This document shows, one piece after another, positions 9,319 through 18,946 of a stretch of 64,000 nucleotides of DNA. The DNA lies in assembly GCF_030733265.1 (NCBI RefSeq), contig NZ_JASHJI010000007.1, positions 124,001 to 188,000 on the forward strand, written 5' to 3'. Numbering within the stretch: the first letter of the stretch is position 1; each line of letters begins with the position of its first letter. The notes below the pieces were generated by a model. The model saw only the letters and a program-made list of their open reading frames with translations. It was not told the DNA's origin and did no database searches. This stretch comes from Roseibium sp. MMSF_3412 (lineage in GTDB: Bacteria; Pseudomonadota; Alphaproteobacteria; Rhizobiales; Stappiaceae). Position numbers and translations under genes: made by a program.

Positions 9319-10683
9319 CTAGCCGGTTTTGCCGGTTTCGGGTGCGCCCGCAATTGTCTGATCGATTTCCTCCAGAACCAGGCCGCGCGTTTCGGGTGCG
9401 AAGGTCCAGGCGTACCAGATACCGAAGGCACAGCAGGCAGCGAACATGCCGAAGGTCATCGCCTCGCCGAGACCTGCTGCAAGCACAGGAAACAGAAAAA
9501 CCACAAGGAAATTGCAGAGCCAGTTGGAAATGGACGCAATCGCCATGCCTTTTCCCCTGAGGGCAAGCGGGAACAGCTCAGACATGTAGAGCCAGGGAAG
9601 CGGGCCCAGGCTGATGGCGAAAAAGAAGACGAACGAGAACAGGCCGAGAAGCGATAGCCAGGCCAGGTTGTTGTCGTTCAGCTGGAACAGCACCGCGACC
9701 AGTGCCATGCTCAGGAACGCGCCGACGAAGCCGAAGATGAACAGCGGGCGGCGTCCGAGGCGGTCGACAACGATCATCGCAAGAATGGTCACGGTCACGT
9801 TCAAAGCGCCGATACCCATCGTCGCGACGAGTTCATTGGCCAGACCCTCGAAGCCGGCGTTTTCAAGGATATGGGGCGCGTAGTTCATGATCACGTTGAT
9901 CCCGCTGAACTGCTGCAGAAAGAACGCGAGAACGGAGAAGATAAGCAGTCCGCGCAGAGCCGGTTCCTTGAAGCGGCTCCAGCTTTCCTCGACCGGGTCC
10001 GACGGTCGGCCGCTTTCGATTTCCTCGACGATCTTGTCCAGTCTTTCGGGGGTCGCCTCCGGCTGAACGGTCTTCAAAACATCACGCGCCTGCTTGTCCC
10101 GGCCGGCCAGCACCAGCCAGCGCGGGCTTTCGGGTGCCTTGACGATACCGGCAAGGCAGATCATCGCGGGCACCAGGCTGAACCCCAGCATGTAGCGCCA
10201 CGAGCCGGTGAAGGAGAATGCCCAATCGACGACAAAGGCCGCGAGGATGCCGATCGTGATCATCAACTGAAAGGCGGAAACGACCGCACCGCGGATACGG
10301 GCCGGGGCAATCTCGGCGAGATACATGGGTGCGACGAGTGACGAAGCGCCAATTGCTGCGCCGATCACGAGCCGTGCCACGGTGAGGGACCACACGCTGA
10401 ATGCCATTGCGGCGGCAAGTGACCCGGCCGCAAACAGGATCGCGCAGAACGTCAGGACAGGACGCCTTCCGAACCGGTCGACCGTCACGAGTGCCAGGAT
10501 GGCGCCGAAAATGGCCCCAAAGGGAACCGCGCCGGTCATGAAGCCTTCACTTTGCGCCGTGAAGACGAATTCTTTTTTCAAAAGCGGCAGAGCGCCGGAT
10601 ATGACCCCCTGATCGGTCCCGAACAGGAAGCCGAAAATTGCGGCCAACAGTGCAATCAAGAACAGCAAGGCATTTCTCCCCAC
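9319..10683 (-). CDS. MFS sugar porter (sugar:H+ symporter)
   Basis: A 454-residue inner-membrane transporter with 12 predicted helices. Sugar-porter signatures are clear: FGFLFGTDQGVISGALP in TM1, VDRFGRRPVL between TM2 and TM3, PESPRWLVLAGR before the central loop, DRLGRRPLFI after TM8, and the terminal FAPETRGLVLEEID. These match the XylE/GalP/GLUT-type family; which sugar is moved cannot be told. The start is GTG after GAAGGCGTTGT. It is convergent with the nemA-like gene and divergent from ilvD. Confidence 0.92.
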   Translation of the reverse strand: MGRNALLFLIALLAAIFGFLFGTDQGVISGALPLLKKEFVFTAQSEGFMTGAVPFGAIFGAILALVTVDRFGRRPVLTFCAILFAAGSLAAAMAFSVWSLTVARLVIGAAIGASSLVAPMYLAEIAPARIRGAVVSAFQLMITIGILAAFVVDWAFSFTGSWRYMLGFSLVPAMICLAGIVKAPESPRWLVLAGRDKQARDVLKTVQPEATPERLDKIVEEIESGRPSDPVEESWSRFKEPALRGLLIFSVLAFFLQQFSGINVIMNYAPHILENAGFEGLANELVATMGIGALNVTVTILAMIVVDRLGRRPLFIFGFVGAFLSMALVAVLFQLNDNNLAWLSLLGLFSFVFFFAISLGPLPWLYMSELFPLALRGKGMAIASISNWLCNFLVVFLFPVLAAGLGEAMTFGMFAACCAFGIWYAWTFAPETRGLVLEEIDQTIAGAPETGKTG

Positions 10684-11024
10684 AACGCCTTCGCGTTGCC
10701 GACCCGCGTTCGATGCGCGGGTTCTATAGTGTGGACTTCAACCTTCGCCCGACACAGTTCACCGATGCAAGTCAAAAGATAAGCTCCCGCGGAAGGTTTC
10801 ACCGATTGCGATGCATTTGAAAGGAGTTAGAGCAGGCGAGGGTTTCGAAAGTCAACAGAACCGTACCGTACCGTACTGTTTTTGATTGATCCGGCCTTTC
10901 GATCCTGTCGAAAACCTGACAAACCCCGGTTCAAAGGCAATTTCAGGCACGTGCATGCGGCTTGCCGCAGTCACAACGTTGTTGGCCGCGACAAATGAAG
11001 CGCCGCTGTTCCAGGGAGAAAAAC
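10684..11024. other. Intergenic region between sugar porter and ilvD
   Basis: About 340 bases with no convincing gene. It holds the divergent promoters for both genes. Visible structure: a 7-bp hairpin ACCCGCG/CGCGGGT near 10710-10732, three tandem CCGTA units at 10861-10875, and a dyad TTTCGA-TCCTG-TCGAAA at 10897-10913. Any of these could be an operator, but nothing identifies the factor. Confidence 0.5.
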
Positions 11025-12869
11025 ATGCCCCCGTATCGTTCCAGAACCTCCACGCATGGTCGGAACATGGCCGGTGCCCGCGGTCTTTGGCGTGCCACCG
11101 GCATGAAGGATGACGATTTCGGCAAACCGATCATCGCAATTTCCAATTCCTTCACCCAGTTCGTGCCCGGACACGTTCACCTAAAGGACCTTGGCCAGCT
11201 GGTTGCCCGCGAAATCGAGAAGGCAGGGGGCATCGCCAAGGAGTTCAACACGATCGCCGTTGATGACGGCATCGCCATGGGCCATGACGGGATGCTGTAC
11301 TCGCTGCCGTCGCGCGAAGTCATTTCAGACGCAGTCGAGTACATGGTGAACGGCCACTGCGCGGACGCGCTCGTCTGTATCTCCAACTGCGACAAGATCA
11401 CGCCGGGCATGCTGAACGCAGCGATGCGCCTGAATATTCCGGTCGTCTTCGTCTCGGGCGGACCGATGGAGGCGGGCAAGGTCGTTCTGGAAAACGGCGT
11501 TCAAAAATCCATTGACCTGGTCGATGCAATGGTCGCGGCTGCCGATGACGGCATGTCGGATGCAGATGTTCTTTCGATGGAACAAAATGCCTGCCCAACC
11601 TGCGGGTCCTGCTCGGGAATGTTCACGGCCAACTCCATGAACTGCCTGACCGAGGCGCTCGGCCTTGCCTTGCCGGGCAACGGCTCGACGCTGGCAACTC
11701 ATGCGGATCGCGAGCGCCTCTTCGTCGAGGCCGGCCACCTTATCGTCGATCTGGCGAAGCGGTACTATGAACAGGACGACGAAAGCGTTCTTCCGCGCAA
11801 CATCGCCAACTTCAGGGCATTCGAGAATGCTATGACCCTGGACATCTCCATGGGTGGATCGACCAACACGATCCTGCACCTCCTTGCCGCGTCCTACGAG
11901 GGCGAAATCGGCTTCACCATGGATGATATCGACCGTCTCTCCAGGCAGGTTCCCGTGCTTTGCAAGGTCGCCCCGGCAGTGGAGAATGTTCACATGGAAG
12001 ATGTGCACCGGGCAGGTGGGATCATGGCGATCCTCGGCGAACTCGACCGGGCCGGCAAGCTTCATACGGATATTCCCACTGTGCATTCCACAACCATGAA
12101 GGAAGCGCTGTCGCGCTGGGATATCCGCCAGTCCAACTCCGAAGGCGTGCACAGCTTTTACAAGGCCGCGCCGGGCGGTGTGCGGACACAGACCGCGTTC
12201 AGCCAGGACCGGCGCTGGGACGATCTCGACCTGGACCGGCAGGCGGGCGTTATCCGGGAGGCTGGCCATGCCTACAGCAAGGACGGCGGTCTGGCGGTGC
12301 TTTACGGCAATATCGCCGAGGAGGGCTGTGTCGTGAAAACCGCCGGCGTCGACGAGGGCATCCTCAAGTTCACCGGCCCGGCGCGGATCTTCGAGAGCCA
12401 GGACAGTGCCGTCTCGGCGATCCTGACCAACAAGGTGAAGGCCAGCGACGTTGTGCTGATCCGCTATGAGGGACCGCGCGGAGGTCCCGGCATGCAGGAG
12501 ATGCTCTATCCGACCAGCTATCTGAAGTCGAAGGGGCTGGGCAAGGCGTGTGCCCTGATCACCGACGGCAGGTTTTCAGGCGGAACCTCGGGACTGTCGA
12601 TCGGGCACATGTCACCGGAAGCAGCGGAAGGCGGCGCAATCGGACTGGTCGAGGAAGGCGATACGATCGTCATCGACATTCCGAACCGCATCCTGAAGGT
12701 GGATGTTCCGGACGCGGTCCTGGCAAGCCGCAGGGCGGCAATGGACGCCAGGGGCGAAGCTGCATGGAAACCGGTTGAGAAGCGCAAGCGCAAGGTGACC
12801 AAGGCCCTGCGCGCCTACGCAAAAATGACGACCAGCGCTACAAAGGGCGCGGTGCGTGAAGTGGACTGA
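11025..12869 (+). CDS. ilvD: Dihydroxy-acid dehydratase
   Basis: A 614-residue Fe-S enzyme converting 2,3-dihydroxy-3-methylbutanoate or -pentanoate to the 2-keto acids in valine, leucine and isoleucine synthesis. Landmarks: [20 protein letters not shown] at the N-terminus, [19 protein letters not shown] with a cluster Cys, [20 protein letters not shown] with further Cys ligands, [12 protein letters not shown], and [20 protein letters not shown] near the C-terminus. Length matches the long E. coli-type enzyme. ATG at 11025 follows AGGGAGAAAAAC; the frame extends upstream but lacks family similarity there. Confidence 0.97.
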   Translation: MPPYRSRTSTHGRNMAGARGLWRATGMKDDDFGKPIIAISNSFTQFVPGHVHLKDLGQLVAREIEKAGGIAKEFNTIAVDDGIAMGHDGMLYSLPSREVISDAVEYMVNGHCADALVCISNCDKITPGMLNAAMRLNIPVVFVSGGPMEAGKVVLENGVQKSIDLVDAMVAAADDGMSDADVLSMEQNACPTCGSCSGMFTANSMNCLTEALGLALPGNGSTLATHADRERLFVEAGHLIVDLAKRYYEQDDESVLPRNIANFRAFENAMTLDISMGGSTNTILHLLAASYEGEIGFTMDDIDRLSRQVPVLCKVAPAVENVHMEDVHRAGGIMAILGELDRAGKLHTDIPTVHSTTMKEALSRWDIRQSNSEGVHSFYKAAPGGVRTQTAFSQDRRWDDLDLDRQAGVIREAGHAYSKDGGLAVLYGNIAEEGCVVKTAGVDEGILKFTGPARIFESQDSAVSAILTNKVKASDVVLIRYEGPRGGPGMQEMLYPTSYLKSKGLGKACALITDGRFSGGTSGLSIGHMSPEAAEGGAIGLVEEGDTIVIDIPNRILKVDVPDAVLASRRAAMDARGEAAWKPVEKRKRKVTKALRAYAKMTTSATKGAVREVD

Positions 12870-12950
12870 TCTCGGCTGCGTGACATCCGTTTGCAAGGCC
12901 GATGCTGTTAGGGTGTTTCGTTGTTTTGACATCATACTGGAGGACTGGGG

Positions 12951-13307
12951 TTGAGCTTGATCCGGGGGTTGGGTCGTGAACGCGGTTTTCAAACGTTCAT
13001 TTGCGTTGTGATCCTGTTCGCGAATGTGTTGATTGCCTCTCTGGCCATTTCGACCCTCGGCGACCCTGACGAAACTGGAGACTTCCGGTTCACCGCTCAG
13101 GCAATTCCAATTGAGTACTACCTCTACCTGGCACTGAGTATGGGGTTCGGTCTCGTGTCCATGTGGTCCATCCGGTTTCCGGACCCTCAGGGCCGTTGGG
13201 GAGCGCGCCTGTTTTGCTCGTTGTTGGTGCCTGCGTTTCTTCTGCTGTTCACCTTGAACATGAAGATTTTTTCCTGGGCGGGAATGCTGGAGACAATTCT
13301 GTCTTGA
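12951..13307 (+). CDS. Small integral membrane protein of unknown function
   Basis: A 118-residue protein beginning with TTG, well placed behind TGGAGGACTGGGG. Three hydrophobic segments are predicted: FICVVILFANVLIASLAIS (about 16-34), YYLYLALSMGFGLVSMWSI (about 55-73) and LFCSLLVPAFLLLFTLNM (about 87-104). No family is recognised. It follows ilvD on the same strand by 81 bases but is probably separate. Support comes from the strong ribosome binding site and a coherent membrane profile. Confidence 0.65.
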   Translation: MSLIRGLGRERGFQTFICVVILFANVLIASLAISTLGDPDETGDFRFTAQAIPIEYYLYLALSMGFGLVSMWSIRFPDPQGRWGARLFCSLLVPAFLLLFTLNMKIFSWAGMLETILS

Positions 13308-13506
13308 CGATAGTCCGAACGCCGGGGCCGGGCTATGTAACCTTGCATAATCGCCGGATGGCCGCGCCTGCCGATGACTGTCTGTTCATACACAGGTCGC
13401 AAAACGCGGCTTTTGCCCGCCTTTTTTGCGTCCGCGCATTGCCAAGTCGGCGGCGCTACCACATATCCGGCTAACCTCAATACGCTAAGTCAAAATCGCC
13501 GGGTTC

Positions 13507-14595
13507 ATGGATTCAATTACACAATTCGTTTTGGGAGCTGCCGTATCGACCGCTTGCCTTGGCAGCAAGATCGGCCCCCGAAAAGCCGCGATTGTCGGCG
13601 GATTGCTCGGCACGTTGCCGGATCTAGACGTGTTCATTCCCTTCGACGATCCGATCGACAGTTTCGTTTATCATCGCGGCTGGTCCCATTCGATCTTCGT
13701 ACACGCGCTGGCGGCACCGGTTGCCGGCGAAGTTCTGGTGCGTCTTTTCAAGGGGCTGCGTGAGCACCGCTGGCTGACCTGGGGCGCCGTGTTCCTGATT
13801 TTCGCGACACACGCCATGATCGACGCGATGACCGTTTACGGCACAAGGATCTTCTGGCCGCTCTATCCCGATCCCGTCGGCGTCGGCTCGGTGTTCATTA
13901 TTGATCCGCTCTATTCGTTGCCCTTGCTGATTGTCGTGATTTACGCGCTCTGCAAGAAAAACTGGACGTCGCGGCTGCGCAACTGGGTCGCCGGCGCCCT
14001 GATCGCCACCACCGCCTATATGGGACTGAGCGTGGTTCTGCAGCAGTATGTGCAGGGACAGGCGCGCCTTGCCTTCCAGTCCGAGGGGATCGAACCGGAT
14101 GCCGTTTACGCGATCGCTGCCCCGTTCAACATCCTCCTCTGGAAGGTTATCGGACTGGAGGAAGACCGCTATGAGAACCTCTACTATTCGCTGCTCGACG
14201 GCCCTGGAACCCCGGAGATCTATGAACACCCGCGCCATCCCGAGCTTGCGGCCTGTCTGTCGGATACGCCGGCCTTCCAGAAGCTGGAATGGTTCAGCCG
14301 CGGGTTCTTCAGAACGGAACTGGTCGGCGACAAGATCGTGGTATCGGATCTGCGCATGGGCCTGACACCGGGCTATGCCTTCCGCTTTGCGATCGGTGAA
14401 CTGGATGACAACGGCATCCGTCCCATCGAACCCAAGCGGGACACAGGCCTTGGCCGTATCGATTCCGACGACTGGGACTGGTTCGTGGCACGGTTGAAAG
14501 GACTTCCAAGCGTGCGAAATGCGGAAGCGAATGCCGGAGGGGGCGTTGCTGCGGCAGCACCGCGTACATGCGGCGTCAGCTCGGCCACGGGCTGA
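13507..14595 (+). CDS. YdjM/DUF457-type membrane-bound metal-dependent hydrolase
   Basis: A 362-residue protein whose N-terminal half has the DUF457 (YdjM/LexA-binding inner membrane hydrolase) pattern. MDSITQFVLGAAVSTACLGS and GLLGTLPDLDV are followed by HRGWSHSIFVHALA and THAMIDAMTVYGTRIFWPL. These conserved His/Asp sit in and near membrane segments, and several TM helices follow. The C-terminal half (about 200-362) is soluble and unassigned. The family is predicted to bind metal; substrate is unknown. The gene is convergent with the caspase-like gene. Confidence 0.85.
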   Translation: MDSITQFVLGAAVSTACLGSKIGPRKAAIVGGLLGTLPDLDVFIPFDDPIDSFVYHRGWSHSIFVHALAAPVAGEVLVRLFKGLREHRWLTWGAVFLIFATHAMIDAMTVYGTRIFWPLYPDPVGVGSVFIIDPLYSLPLLIVVIYALCKKNWTSRLRNWVAGALIATTAYMGLSVVLQQYVQGQARLAFQSEGIEPDAVYAIAAPFNILLWKVIGLEEDRYENLYYSLLDGPGTPEIYEHPRHPELAACLSDTPAFQKLEWFSRGFFRTELVGDKIVVSDLRMGLTPGYAFRFAIGELDDNGIRPIEPKRDTGLGRIDSDDWDWFVARLKGLPSVRNAEANAGGGVAAAAPRTCGVSSATG

Positions 14596-14608
14596 AGCGC
14601 ATACGGCC

Positions 14609-15550
14609 TTATTCTTTTTGCTCGGATTCCGGGATCGGCAGGAGCAGCGTTTCCGCAAGCAGGGCTTCAGGGTCGTGGATCTGCGGCACCTGCTGGCAAT
14701 CGGCAGCCGGCTCGCCGGTTTCGCCCTGGTGCTCCTTCAAGGCCGCGCATATCGGGATCGCCGATTGCCGAGTGCCGCTGACCGCGACACTCATAACATC
14801 ATGCAGCGAGCCGTCGGTTTCCCTTAGCGCAAGTGCAAGATGTTTCGCAAACAGCGAAATTGTGCGGTCTGCCGAATAATTGGCGCTCTGTCCGTCGCCG
14901 GCGGAGGACACAAGAGCCTCTGGCCTGTCTTTGTGATCGACGCTGTGCCTGTCGAGCAGGTGCATGTTCACGGCGTAGGAATCGTTCGTGTCGAGGATCA
15001 GAATGACCTCTGCCGCCGGGATCGTGTGAAGAATGGCGGCGAATGCGGGCGCGGTTATCCAGATCCCGTCGCTTATGGCTGAAGCGGCTGTTTCCGGTTT
15101 CGCGTCTGCCCAGAATTCCAGAACGAAGCCGTTCGCTTCGTCAGCCTGGTCGCCTTCCAACTGGCCGAGCGGCAGGTTTGCGTAGATGATCAGCCGGTCT
15201 TCTGCTCCCAGCCGGTTGGCAAGCTCCGTCGCCTTGAGCTTCAGAGCGGAAGCGCTGGCACCCTCGTTGATCAAAAGATGAAGATTATCGGGACCTGCAT
15301 CCAGGCGTGGGCTCAGCGCCTCCACGACCCGGTCCAGACTGTTGTAGCAGACTTCGAGGGCCTGGGCGTTCCACGGCGGGCAGTTCCCGATCCCGAGCAC
15401 ATGGTTTTTCAGGCCCGCGTCTGTCTGTGCACGCGCTTCGTCAGTGCCGGCAAGACAGGATACGGCCAGCAAGGCAACTGACACCGCGCCAAGCGATCTG
15501 CGCAATGCGCGCAAACACCTTGCTGTTTGCATCTTGGCGTTGCCGGACAT
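14609..15550 (-). CDS. Exported caspase-fold-like protein lacking catalytic residues
   Basis: A 313-residue protein with a signal peptide (LGAVSVALLAVSCLAGTDEA). The body follows the order of a bacterial metacaspase-like p20 domain: HVLGIGN near the start, LLINEGASASALKLKATELA, DRLIIYANLPLG where family members have a YFSGHG-type strand, and EVILILDTNDSY where they have LLDACHSG. Both catalytic positions (His of GHG, Cys of CHSG) are replaced, so it is probably a non-catalytic pseudopeptidase. The fold is inferred by eye. ATG at 15550 follows GGGAGGACC. It lies downstream of the TerB-like gene, same strand. Confidence 0.55.
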   Translation of the reverse strand: MSGNAKMQTARCLRALRRSLGAVSVALLAVSCLAGTDEARAQTDAGLKNHVLGIGNCPPWNAQALEVCYNSLDRVVEALSPRLDAGPDNLHLLINEGASASALKLKATELANRLGAEDRLIIYANLPLGQLEGDQADEANGFVLEFWADAKPETAASAISDGIWITAPAFAAILHTIPAAEVILILDTNDSYAVNMHLLDRHSVDHKDRPEALVSSAGDGQSANYSADRTISLFAKHLALALRETDGSLHDVMSVAVSGTRQSAIPICAALKEHQGETGEPAADCQQVPQIHDPEALLAETLLLPIPESEQKE

Positions 15551-15764
15551 TGGTCCTCCCCGGATCCCGAACGCTGAAACTCCGCTCAGACTAGTGCAAG
15601 CTGGTGAAGACAATGCAAAAGCAAGCTGGAAATTCAATAGAACTCTGACGTGGTCTGTTAATCAACTTATTTCATCAAAAGGTCTTCAATGAGGCAAAAG
15701 TTAAACGGTGAATGGTATTTTTATCTGCTTTGCATCATGCAAGGAAAGGCAGTGCCGGTCCCGG

Positions 15765-16289
15765 TCAATTGCTGAGTTGTTTGAGCTTTTCTATTATATT
15801 CACGGTGTCGTCGGTGAGAGTGCCGGTGTCCGCATTTCCAACCTGTGTCACCATCTGAATGAGATCAGGCAACGTGTCCCGGCCACCCAGATGTACCGTC
15901 CGTTTGATCAGCCGGCGGATCATGTCGTCGGGATTGCTGCTCTGGCTGGCGAGCCATTTTGAGAACACGTAAAGATCCTCGGCCTCATTCTCGGACATCT
16001 CAAAGACCGATTGAAGTTGCTCCATGATGGCATCCTGCTCGGCGCGCGAGATTCCGCCATCGGTTTCCGCAGTCAGCACGAGAAGGGCCGCCGCCGTAAC
16101 CCGCGGGTCGTCGACACCTTCGCTTGGATGCTGGTTCGCACGTGTGCGGAACCCGAAACGGCGGGCGGCCGCCTTGACCTCGTGAGTGGCGTCCAGCACG
16201 ACTCGCGTCGTGTCGGCTGCCTGACGGGCGCGGTAAAGCCAATAGGCGGCCCCGGCGACAAGCGCGATGACAACCAGCAATGTGGGCAA
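15765..16289 (-). CDS. TerB-like protein with N-terminal membrane anchor
   Basis: A 174-residue protein. Residues 1-18 (MPTLLVVIALVAGAAYWLYR) form a membrane anchor. About residues 60-170 resemble the all-helical TerB/tellurite-resistance domain (AALLVLTAETDGGISRAEQD, ENEAEDLYVFSKWL). TerB domains bind metal and act in stress or envelope signalling; no other ter genes are nearby. The start is TTG, preceded by AAGGAGATCGTCG. It sits between trpE(G) and the caspase-like gene on the minus strand. Confidence 0.75.
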   Translation of the reverse strand: MPTLLVVIALVAGAAYWLYRARQAADTTRVVLDATHEVKAAARRFGFRTRANQHPSEGVDDPRVTAAALLVLTAETDGGISRAEQDAIMEQLQSVFEMSENEAEDLYVFSKWLASQSSNPDDMIRRLIKRTVHLGGRDTLPDLIQMVTQVGNADTGTLTDDTVNIIEKLKQLSN

Positions 16290-16354
16290 CGACGATCTCC
16301 TTCAGTCTCTGCCTGTTCCCAAGACGACACAATTGCGAATACATCGTGACGAAG

Positions 16355-18541
16355 TCACGAAACGGCTTCGATTTCCTGCCTCTGCGCATGAACGAGACGC
16401 TCGACGACATTCTCGATGATCTTGTGGCCGGCATCCTGATCCAGCGACATGATCGACTCCGGATGAAACTGAACGGCGGCGATCGGCTCGCTTTCGTGCT
16501 CGATCGCCATGACGACGCCATCCTCGGTTTCCGCCGTGACCCTCACATCGCCCGGTAGCGTCGCCCGTTTTGCGAAAAGCGAATGATACCGGCCGACGAC
16601 GACCGGAGCACTCAGGCCGTCAAACAGCAGGGAGTTGCCCGACAGTTTGATCGGGGAGGGCTTCCCGTGCATGGGAATGTCGAGTTGCCCGAGCTCTGCT
16701 CCGAAATATTCCGACAGGGCCTGAAGACCGAGACAAACTCCGAAGATCGGCAGGGCGCGCGACCGCGCACGCCCGATCGTGGCGGCGCAATCAAAGTCCT
16801 TGGGATTGCCCGGTCCTGGAGACAGGACAACCAGATCGGGGTCGACATCGTGGAAGACGTGATCGGCGACGGGTGTCCGGTAGGTGACGACGTCCGCGCC
16901 GGTCTGCCTGAAATAGTTGGCGAGCGTGTGGACGAAGCTGTCTTCGTGATCAACCAGCAGGATTTTCATTCCCTTGCCCGGTTTGGCATTTTCCTGCCGC
17001 GCGGTTGCCTTTCCGGCAAGACCCGCCTCGCGCACGGCCGCCCGCATGGCTTCCGCCTTGAGTTCTGTCTCGGCTTCCTCGTCCTCCGGAACGCTGTCAT
17101 AAAGAAGCGTGGCTCCGGCGCGGATCTGGGCAAGGCCGTCCTTGATGCGCACGGTCCTGAGGGTAAGCCCGGTGTTCATGTCGCCGTTGAACAGAACAGC
17201 GCCGATAGCGCCGCCGTACCAGGCGCGGGGTGACTTCTCGTGATCCTCGATGAACTGCATCGCCCAACGCTTTGGAGCACCGGTTACGGTAACGGCCCAG
17301 GTGTGGGAAAGGAAGGCATCAAGCGCATCCATGTCAGGGCGCAGGATGCCCTCGATATGGTCGACGGTGTGTATCAGCCGCGAATACATTTCGATCTGGC
17401 GGCGTCCGATCACCTTCACCGAACCGGGCACGCACACGCGGCTCTTGTCGTTGCGGTCGACGTCGGAGCACATGGTCAGTTCGGCTTCGTCCTTGGCCGA
17501 ATTCAGCAATTTGCGGATCTGGGCCTCGTCTTCAATGGCGTTTTTGCCGCGCCGTATGGTGCCGGAAATCGGGCATGTCTCGACACGCCTGCCACCGGTG
17601 ACGCGCACATACATTTCAGGTGACGCACCGACGAGATATTCGGCATTGCCCAGGTTGAAGAAGAACGAATAGGGCGACGGATTGATTTGCGCCAGTCGTC
17701 TTGAGACCGCAGACGGAGGATTGGCGCAGGGCTCGTAGAATGTCTGGCCCGGCACGGTTTCAAACAGATCGCCGCGCCTGAAATAGTCCTTGGCTTCTTC
17801 AACCAGTTTTGCATATTCGCCCGGTTCATGATCGCCGCGTCCGGGATCGCGGTTCGCGGGCATATAGGCGTGTTTCTCGCCGGTCCGCTCCAGCCCCTTG
17901 GTCGTCCGGCCGTTTACGACGAAGTCATATTCCAGCACATGGGCGCGTTTGCCGTGGTGATCGACGATCAGGATCTCGTCGGGCAGGAACAGGACCACAT
18001 CCCGCTGGTCCCCGGGCCGTTCCAGCTTCAGGTCAATCGGCTCGAACTGAAAGGCGACGTCATATCCGAAGGCGCCATAAAGCCCCAACTGGTCGTCGTC
18101 GCAGGCAAAAAGATCCTTGAGTGCGCGCACGATCGAAAAAGTCGAGGGCTGGCGGGACCGCTCTTCTTCGTTGAAGAGACGGTCGGGCTTCTTGACCGTG
18201 AGTTCGATCCGTTCATCGGTGGCCTCGAAGGTTTCGACCACATCATGGCTTTTCAGGGCCTCTGCAATCGCAGGGATCAGAACCTTGCCACGCTCGTTGA
18301 GAGCGCGGATACCGACCGTCCTGTCGGCAGCTTCCACAACGAGGGGCGGGTTGACCAGCGCCATGTCCCAGCGGGTGTAGCGACCGGGATACTCGTAGGA
18401 CGACGCAAGCACGGCGCCCAGCTCGCTGTCCAGCCGATCGATCCAGTCCGACGTGCCGGTTTCGTAGTCGGAAGGGCGTGATGTCCGCAGGATTGTGATC
18501 CCGCTTTCCGTTTCAAAGGTCTGGTCTGCCAATGCCGGCAT
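16355..18541 (-). CDS. trpE(G): Anthranilate synthase, fused TrpE-TrpG
   Basis: A 728-residue fusion catalysing chorismate + glutamine to anthranilate, the first step of tryptophan synthesis. TrpE spans about residues 1-510 ([51 protein letters not shown]). TrpG follows from about 525 ([20 protein letters not shown]), with [10 protein letters not shown], the catalytic-Cys motif [15 protein letters not shown] and the HPE of [11 protein letters not shown]. The fused form is typical of rhizobia and relatives. ATG at 18541 lies downstream of an attenuator. No other trp genes are adjacent. Confidence 0.97.
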   Translation of the reverse strand: MPALADQTFETESGITILRTSRPSDYETGTSDWIDRLDSELGAVLASSYEYPGRYTRWDMALVNPPLVVEAADRTVGIRALNERGKVLIPAIAEALKSHDVVETFEATDERIELTVKKPDRLFNEEERSRQPSTFSIVRALKDLFACDDDQLGLYGAFGYDVAFQFEPIDLKLERPGDQRDVVLFLPDEILIVDHHGKRAHVLEYDFVVNGRTTKGLERTGEKHAYMPANRDPGRGDHEPGEYAKLVEEAKDYFRRGDLFETVPGQTFYEPCANPPSAVSRRLAQINPSPYSFFFNLGNAEYLVGASPEMYVRVTGGRRVETCPISGTIRRGKNAIEDEAQIRKLLNSAKDEAELTMCSDVDRNDKSRVCVPGSVKVIGRRQIEMYSRLIHTVDHIEGILRPDMDALDAFLSHTWAVTVTGAPKRWAMQFIEDHEKSPRAWYGGAIGAVLFNGDMNTGLTLRTVRIKDGLAQIRAGATLLYDSVPEDEEAETELKAEAMRAAVREAGLAGKATARQENAKPGKGMKILLVDHEDSFVHTLANYFRQTGADVVTYRTPVADHVFHDVDPDLVVLSPGPGNPKDFDCAATIGRARSRALPIFGVCLGLQALSEYFGAELGQLDIPMHGKPSPIKLSGNSLLFDGLSAPVVVGRYHSLFAKRATLPGDVRVTAETEDGVVMAIEHESEPIAAVQFHPESIMSLDQDAGHKIIENVVERLVHAQRQEIEAVS

Positions 18542-18595
18542 GGTCTTTCCGTTCCCGTTTCGTCGGCCCGTTGGAAGCCTGGCGGCCTCAAAATG

Positions 18596-18635
18596 CACCA
18601 AGGCCGCCGTCGGTATCCCGCGGCGGCCTTTGGTG
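18596..18635 (-). terminator. trp attenuator terminator hairpin
   Basis: Between trpL and trpE(G) a strong stem pairs CACCAAAGGCCGCCG with CGGCGGCCTTGGTG (one bulge), followed on the minus strand by CATTTT. It lies about 43 bases after the trpL stop codon, as expected for a transcription attenuator. GC-rich segments between trpL and the stem could form a competing antiterminator. Confidence 0.85.
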
Positions 18636-18677
18636 CGTAACTATGATCCCTTCAGTGCATGATCCATCGCCGGCCGC

Positions 18678-18725
18678 CTATTTCGCGCCGCGCCACCACC
18701 ATGCTGCTTTCAGGTTCGTTCTCAT
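18678..18725 (-). CDS. trpL: trp leader peptide with three consecutive Trp codons
   Basis: A 15-residue ORF reads MRTNLKAAWWWRGAK, then TAG. Three tandem UGG codons just before an attenuator hairpin are diagnostic of Trp-sensing attenuation: ribosome stalling at low charged tRNA-Trp favours readthrough into trpE(G). No ribosome binding site precedes the ATG. It coincides with the expected transcription start, so translation may be leaderless. An in-frame ATG at 18737 would add four residues but overlaps the -10 element. Confidence 0.9.
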   Translation of the reverse strand: MRTNLKAAWWWRGAK

Positions 18726-18732
18726 GGCTTGA

Positions 18733-18761
18733 CGCATAGCTTATGAGGGCCGCGATGGCAA
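18733..18761 (-). promoter_or_regulatory. Putative trpL promoter
   Basis: On the minus strand TTGCCA (18756-18761) and TATGCG (18733-18738) are separated by exactly 17 bases. The A of the trpL ATG lies 8 bases beyond the -10 element, so transcription would start at or next to the start codon. Confidence 0.65.
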
Positions 18762-18946
18762 CGGTCTATCGTGTTTGCCGTGCAAGGTGCCGTTTTTTTG
18801 CCCATAACCGGGATGCGGCTGCCCATATTTTTTCTCCCGACTTGACCCGAAAACAAAGATGCTGTTTTGCAGTGCGTCAACCATTGTGGATGTATCTTCG
18901 GTTCGATGGGCATTCATAATGCCGGTTCGGGTGTGATGAGGGGCAA

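Noticed and set aside
13624..14658. 344-aa minus-strand frame
   Set aside because: Antisense to the YdjM-like gene.
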